DNA from: an uncultured Alphaproteobacteria bacterium
Lineage (GTDB): Bacteria > Pseudomonadota > Alphaproteobacteria > Minwuiales > Minwuiaceae
Direction: 5' to 3'
Assembly (NCBI GenBank): GCA_913064755.1
Contig: CAJYBQ010000208.1
Location: 1 to 6,388, forward strand
Length of the DNA stretch: 6,388 bases
Within the stretch, counting starts at the first letter, position 1, and each line of letters starts with the position of its first letter. Shown piece after piece: positions 5,579 through 6,388 of this stretch. A model generated the notes under the pieces. The model did no database searches. It was not told the DNA's origin and saw only the letters and a list, made by a program, of their open reading frames with translations. Both the position numbers and the translations under genes were made by a program.

Positions 5579-6124
5579 TCAGGCGGCGAGGAAGCGGTTC
5601 AGTTTCTCTTCGGCGTTCTCGTGGTCGATCTTCTCGACCGCGGCCAGTTCACGGGTCAGCCGTTCCTTGGCGGCTTCGTAGATCTGGCGTTCCGAATAGG
5701 ACTGGTCCGGCTGGTCCTCGTTGCGGTGCAGGTCGCGCACGACCTCCGCGATCGAGACCGGGTCGCCGGAATTGATCTTGGCTTCGTATTCCTGTGCCCG
5801 GCGCGACCACATGGTGCGCTTGACGCGGGCGCGGCCCTTCAGCGTGTCCATCGCCTGCTTCATCAGCTTGGTGGAGGCGAGGGCGCGCATGCCCGTTGCG
5901 GTGGCCTTGGTGACAGGCACGCGCAGGGTCATCTTCTCATGCGGGAAGTCGATGACGAAAAGCTGCAGCTTGAAGCCGGAGATTTCCTGGTCCTCGACGG
6001 CGGTGATCATGCCAACGCCGTGCGACGGATAGACAACATAGTCATTGGCCTGGAATTCCAGCTTCGCCTTCTTCTTGCGGGGCGCAGCCTTGGCCTTGGT
6101 CTCGGGAGTGCTCACTTCAGTCAT
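5579..6124 (-). CDS. CarD/CdnL-family RNA polymerase-binding transcription regulator
   Basis: The 181-residue product belongs to the CarD_CdnL_TRCF family, which binds the RNA polymerase beta subunit and stabilises open promoter complexes, notably at rRNA and growth genes. Residues 24-75 form the Tudor-like polymerase-interaction domain (YVVYPSHGVGMITAVE, then KMTLRVPVTKA). Residues 85-165 form the helical DNA-binding domain; Trp106 in RTMWSRRAQEYEAKINSGD sits at the position of the family's DNA-wedging tryptophan. Residues 9-22 are a basic Lys/Ala/Pro-rich leader. The C-terminus ends in Leu-Ala-Ala, a possible ClpXP-type tag as reported for Caulobacter CdnL. The ATG start is supported by AAGGA (complement of 6130-6134), 5 bases upstream. 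I leave the symbol blank because carD and cdnL naming varies. It converges on nrdR across a shared terminator. Confidence 0.95.
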   Translation of the reverse strand: MTEVSTPETKAKAAPRKKKAKLEFQANDYVVYPSHGVGMITAVEDQEISGFKLQLFVIDFPHEKMTLRVPVTKATATGMRALASTKLMKQAMDTLKGRARVKRTMWSRRAQEYEAKINSGDPVSIAEVVRDLHRNEDQPDQSYSERQIYEAAKERLTRELAAVEKIDHENAEEKLNRFLAA

Positions 6125-6388
6125 ATCAATCCTTCATTGCCTGCCGGTCGGGGCATGCCGATGCCCCGGTGCCGGTCGTGTCCTGGCCTGCCCTGAGCAG
6201 GAGAGATGGCTGGATGACGCCTGAACCGCCGAACCGGGCGGTTTTCCCTGCATCAACCAGGACAACCAAAATCTGACAGTCTGAACCGCGCGCCTGATCC
6301 AGTGGGGCATGCATGAAATAAAGCCCACAAGAAAACCGGGCCGCCAAAAGCCGCCCGCTGGATCCCATCGCACAGACACGCGCATGCA
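6125..6388 (-). other. Upstream region of the CarD-family gene, no gene recognised
   Basis: This 264-base stretch should hold the promoter and leader of the CarD-family gene. Besides the hairpin near the gene, it contains AACCGCC (6224-6230) with GGCGGTT (6237-6243) around a 6-base loop. A second GGGGCATGC copy lies at 6304-6312. On the - strand, GC-rich sequence at 6330-6360 runs into T-rich GTTTTCTT and TTTATTT, which may be remnants of a terminator for a gene beyond the right edge. No convincing -35/-10 pair was found. Short open frames here lack ribosome binding sites and recognisable sequence. Confidence 0.5.
6142..6178. repeat. Hairpin CGGGGCAT/ATGCCCCG flanked by 9-bp direct repeats, upstream of the CarD-family gene
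   Basis: CGGGGCAT (6149-6156) and ATGCCCCG (6161-6168) form a perfect 8-bp stem with a GCCG loop. TGCCGGTCG occurs as a direct repeat at 6142-6150 and 6170-6178, one copy on each side. The element begins 17 bases upstream of the CarD-family start codon, just beyond its ribosome binding site. It could act as an operator or as a leader-RNA structure. Confidence 0.5.

Noticed and set aside
5507..6196. 229-codon open frame on the + strand opposite the CarD-family gene
   Set aside because: It starts inside the terminator region, lacks a ribosome binding site and is antisense to a clear CarD-family gene.
6224..6245. Plus-strand terminator AACCGCC/GGCGGTT with TTTT
   Set aside because: The T run is partly within the stem and only four bases long, and no + strand gene ends before it; kept only as a local structure.
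6126..6385. 80-83 codon open frames on the - strand upstream of the CarD-family gene
   Set aside because: No ribosome binding site, no recognisable sequence, and they run through the hairpin and CarD ribosome binding site; ordinary high-GC open frames.

Overview
The window reads as an ordinary chromosomal segment of a high-GC alphaproteobacterium, probably of the Rhodospirillales or a relative. The evidence is the strong G/C preference at third codon positions, the rpiB-glyA-nrdR order typical of that class, an alphaproteobacterial-type CarD/CdnL protein, and a metabolic setting of acyl-CoA dehydrogenase plus LysR and quinone oxidoreductase genes. The taxonomic call is an inference from gene content, not a database match.

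Layout. Bases 1-626 hold the 3' part of a LysR-family regulator (+), followed by a probable terminator. A zinc-free quinone oxidoreductase of the medium-chain dehydrogenase family (+, 774-1763) comes next. It converges, with only 21 bases between the stop codons, on an acyl-CoA dehydrogenase (-, 1785-2948) that begins with GTG. A 200-base divergent intergenic region rich in inverted repeats separates this from a compact + strand cluster: rpiB (3149-3577), glyA (3613-4917) and nrdR (4977-5441). The cluster ends at a perfect bidirectional terminator (5518-5557), which also ends a CarD/CdnL-type RNA polymerase-binding regulator on the - strand (5579-6124). The last 264 bases are the upstream region of that gene and contain no convincing gene.

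How the genes fit together. RpiB interconverts ribulose 5-phosphate and ribose 5-phosphate, GlyA makes glycine and one-carbon units, and NrdR represses ribonucleotide reductase, so the cluster centres on nucleotide precursor supply. The CarD-like protein would act on RNA polymerase at growth-related promoters. The left half is a separate catabolic or redox neighbourhood with local regulation by the LysR protein.

I see no mobile element, CRISPR array, RNA gene or defence system, and no clearly new biological system. The points most worth a second look are in the non-coding DNA: a GGGGCAT/ATGCCCC inverted repeat present in two different intergenic regions, an inverted repeat overlapping the ribosome binding site of the acyl-CoA dehydrogenase gene, a palindrome containing both convergent stop codons, a strong hairpin just after the glyA stop, and a possible Ala-Ala proteolysis tag on the CarD-like protein.
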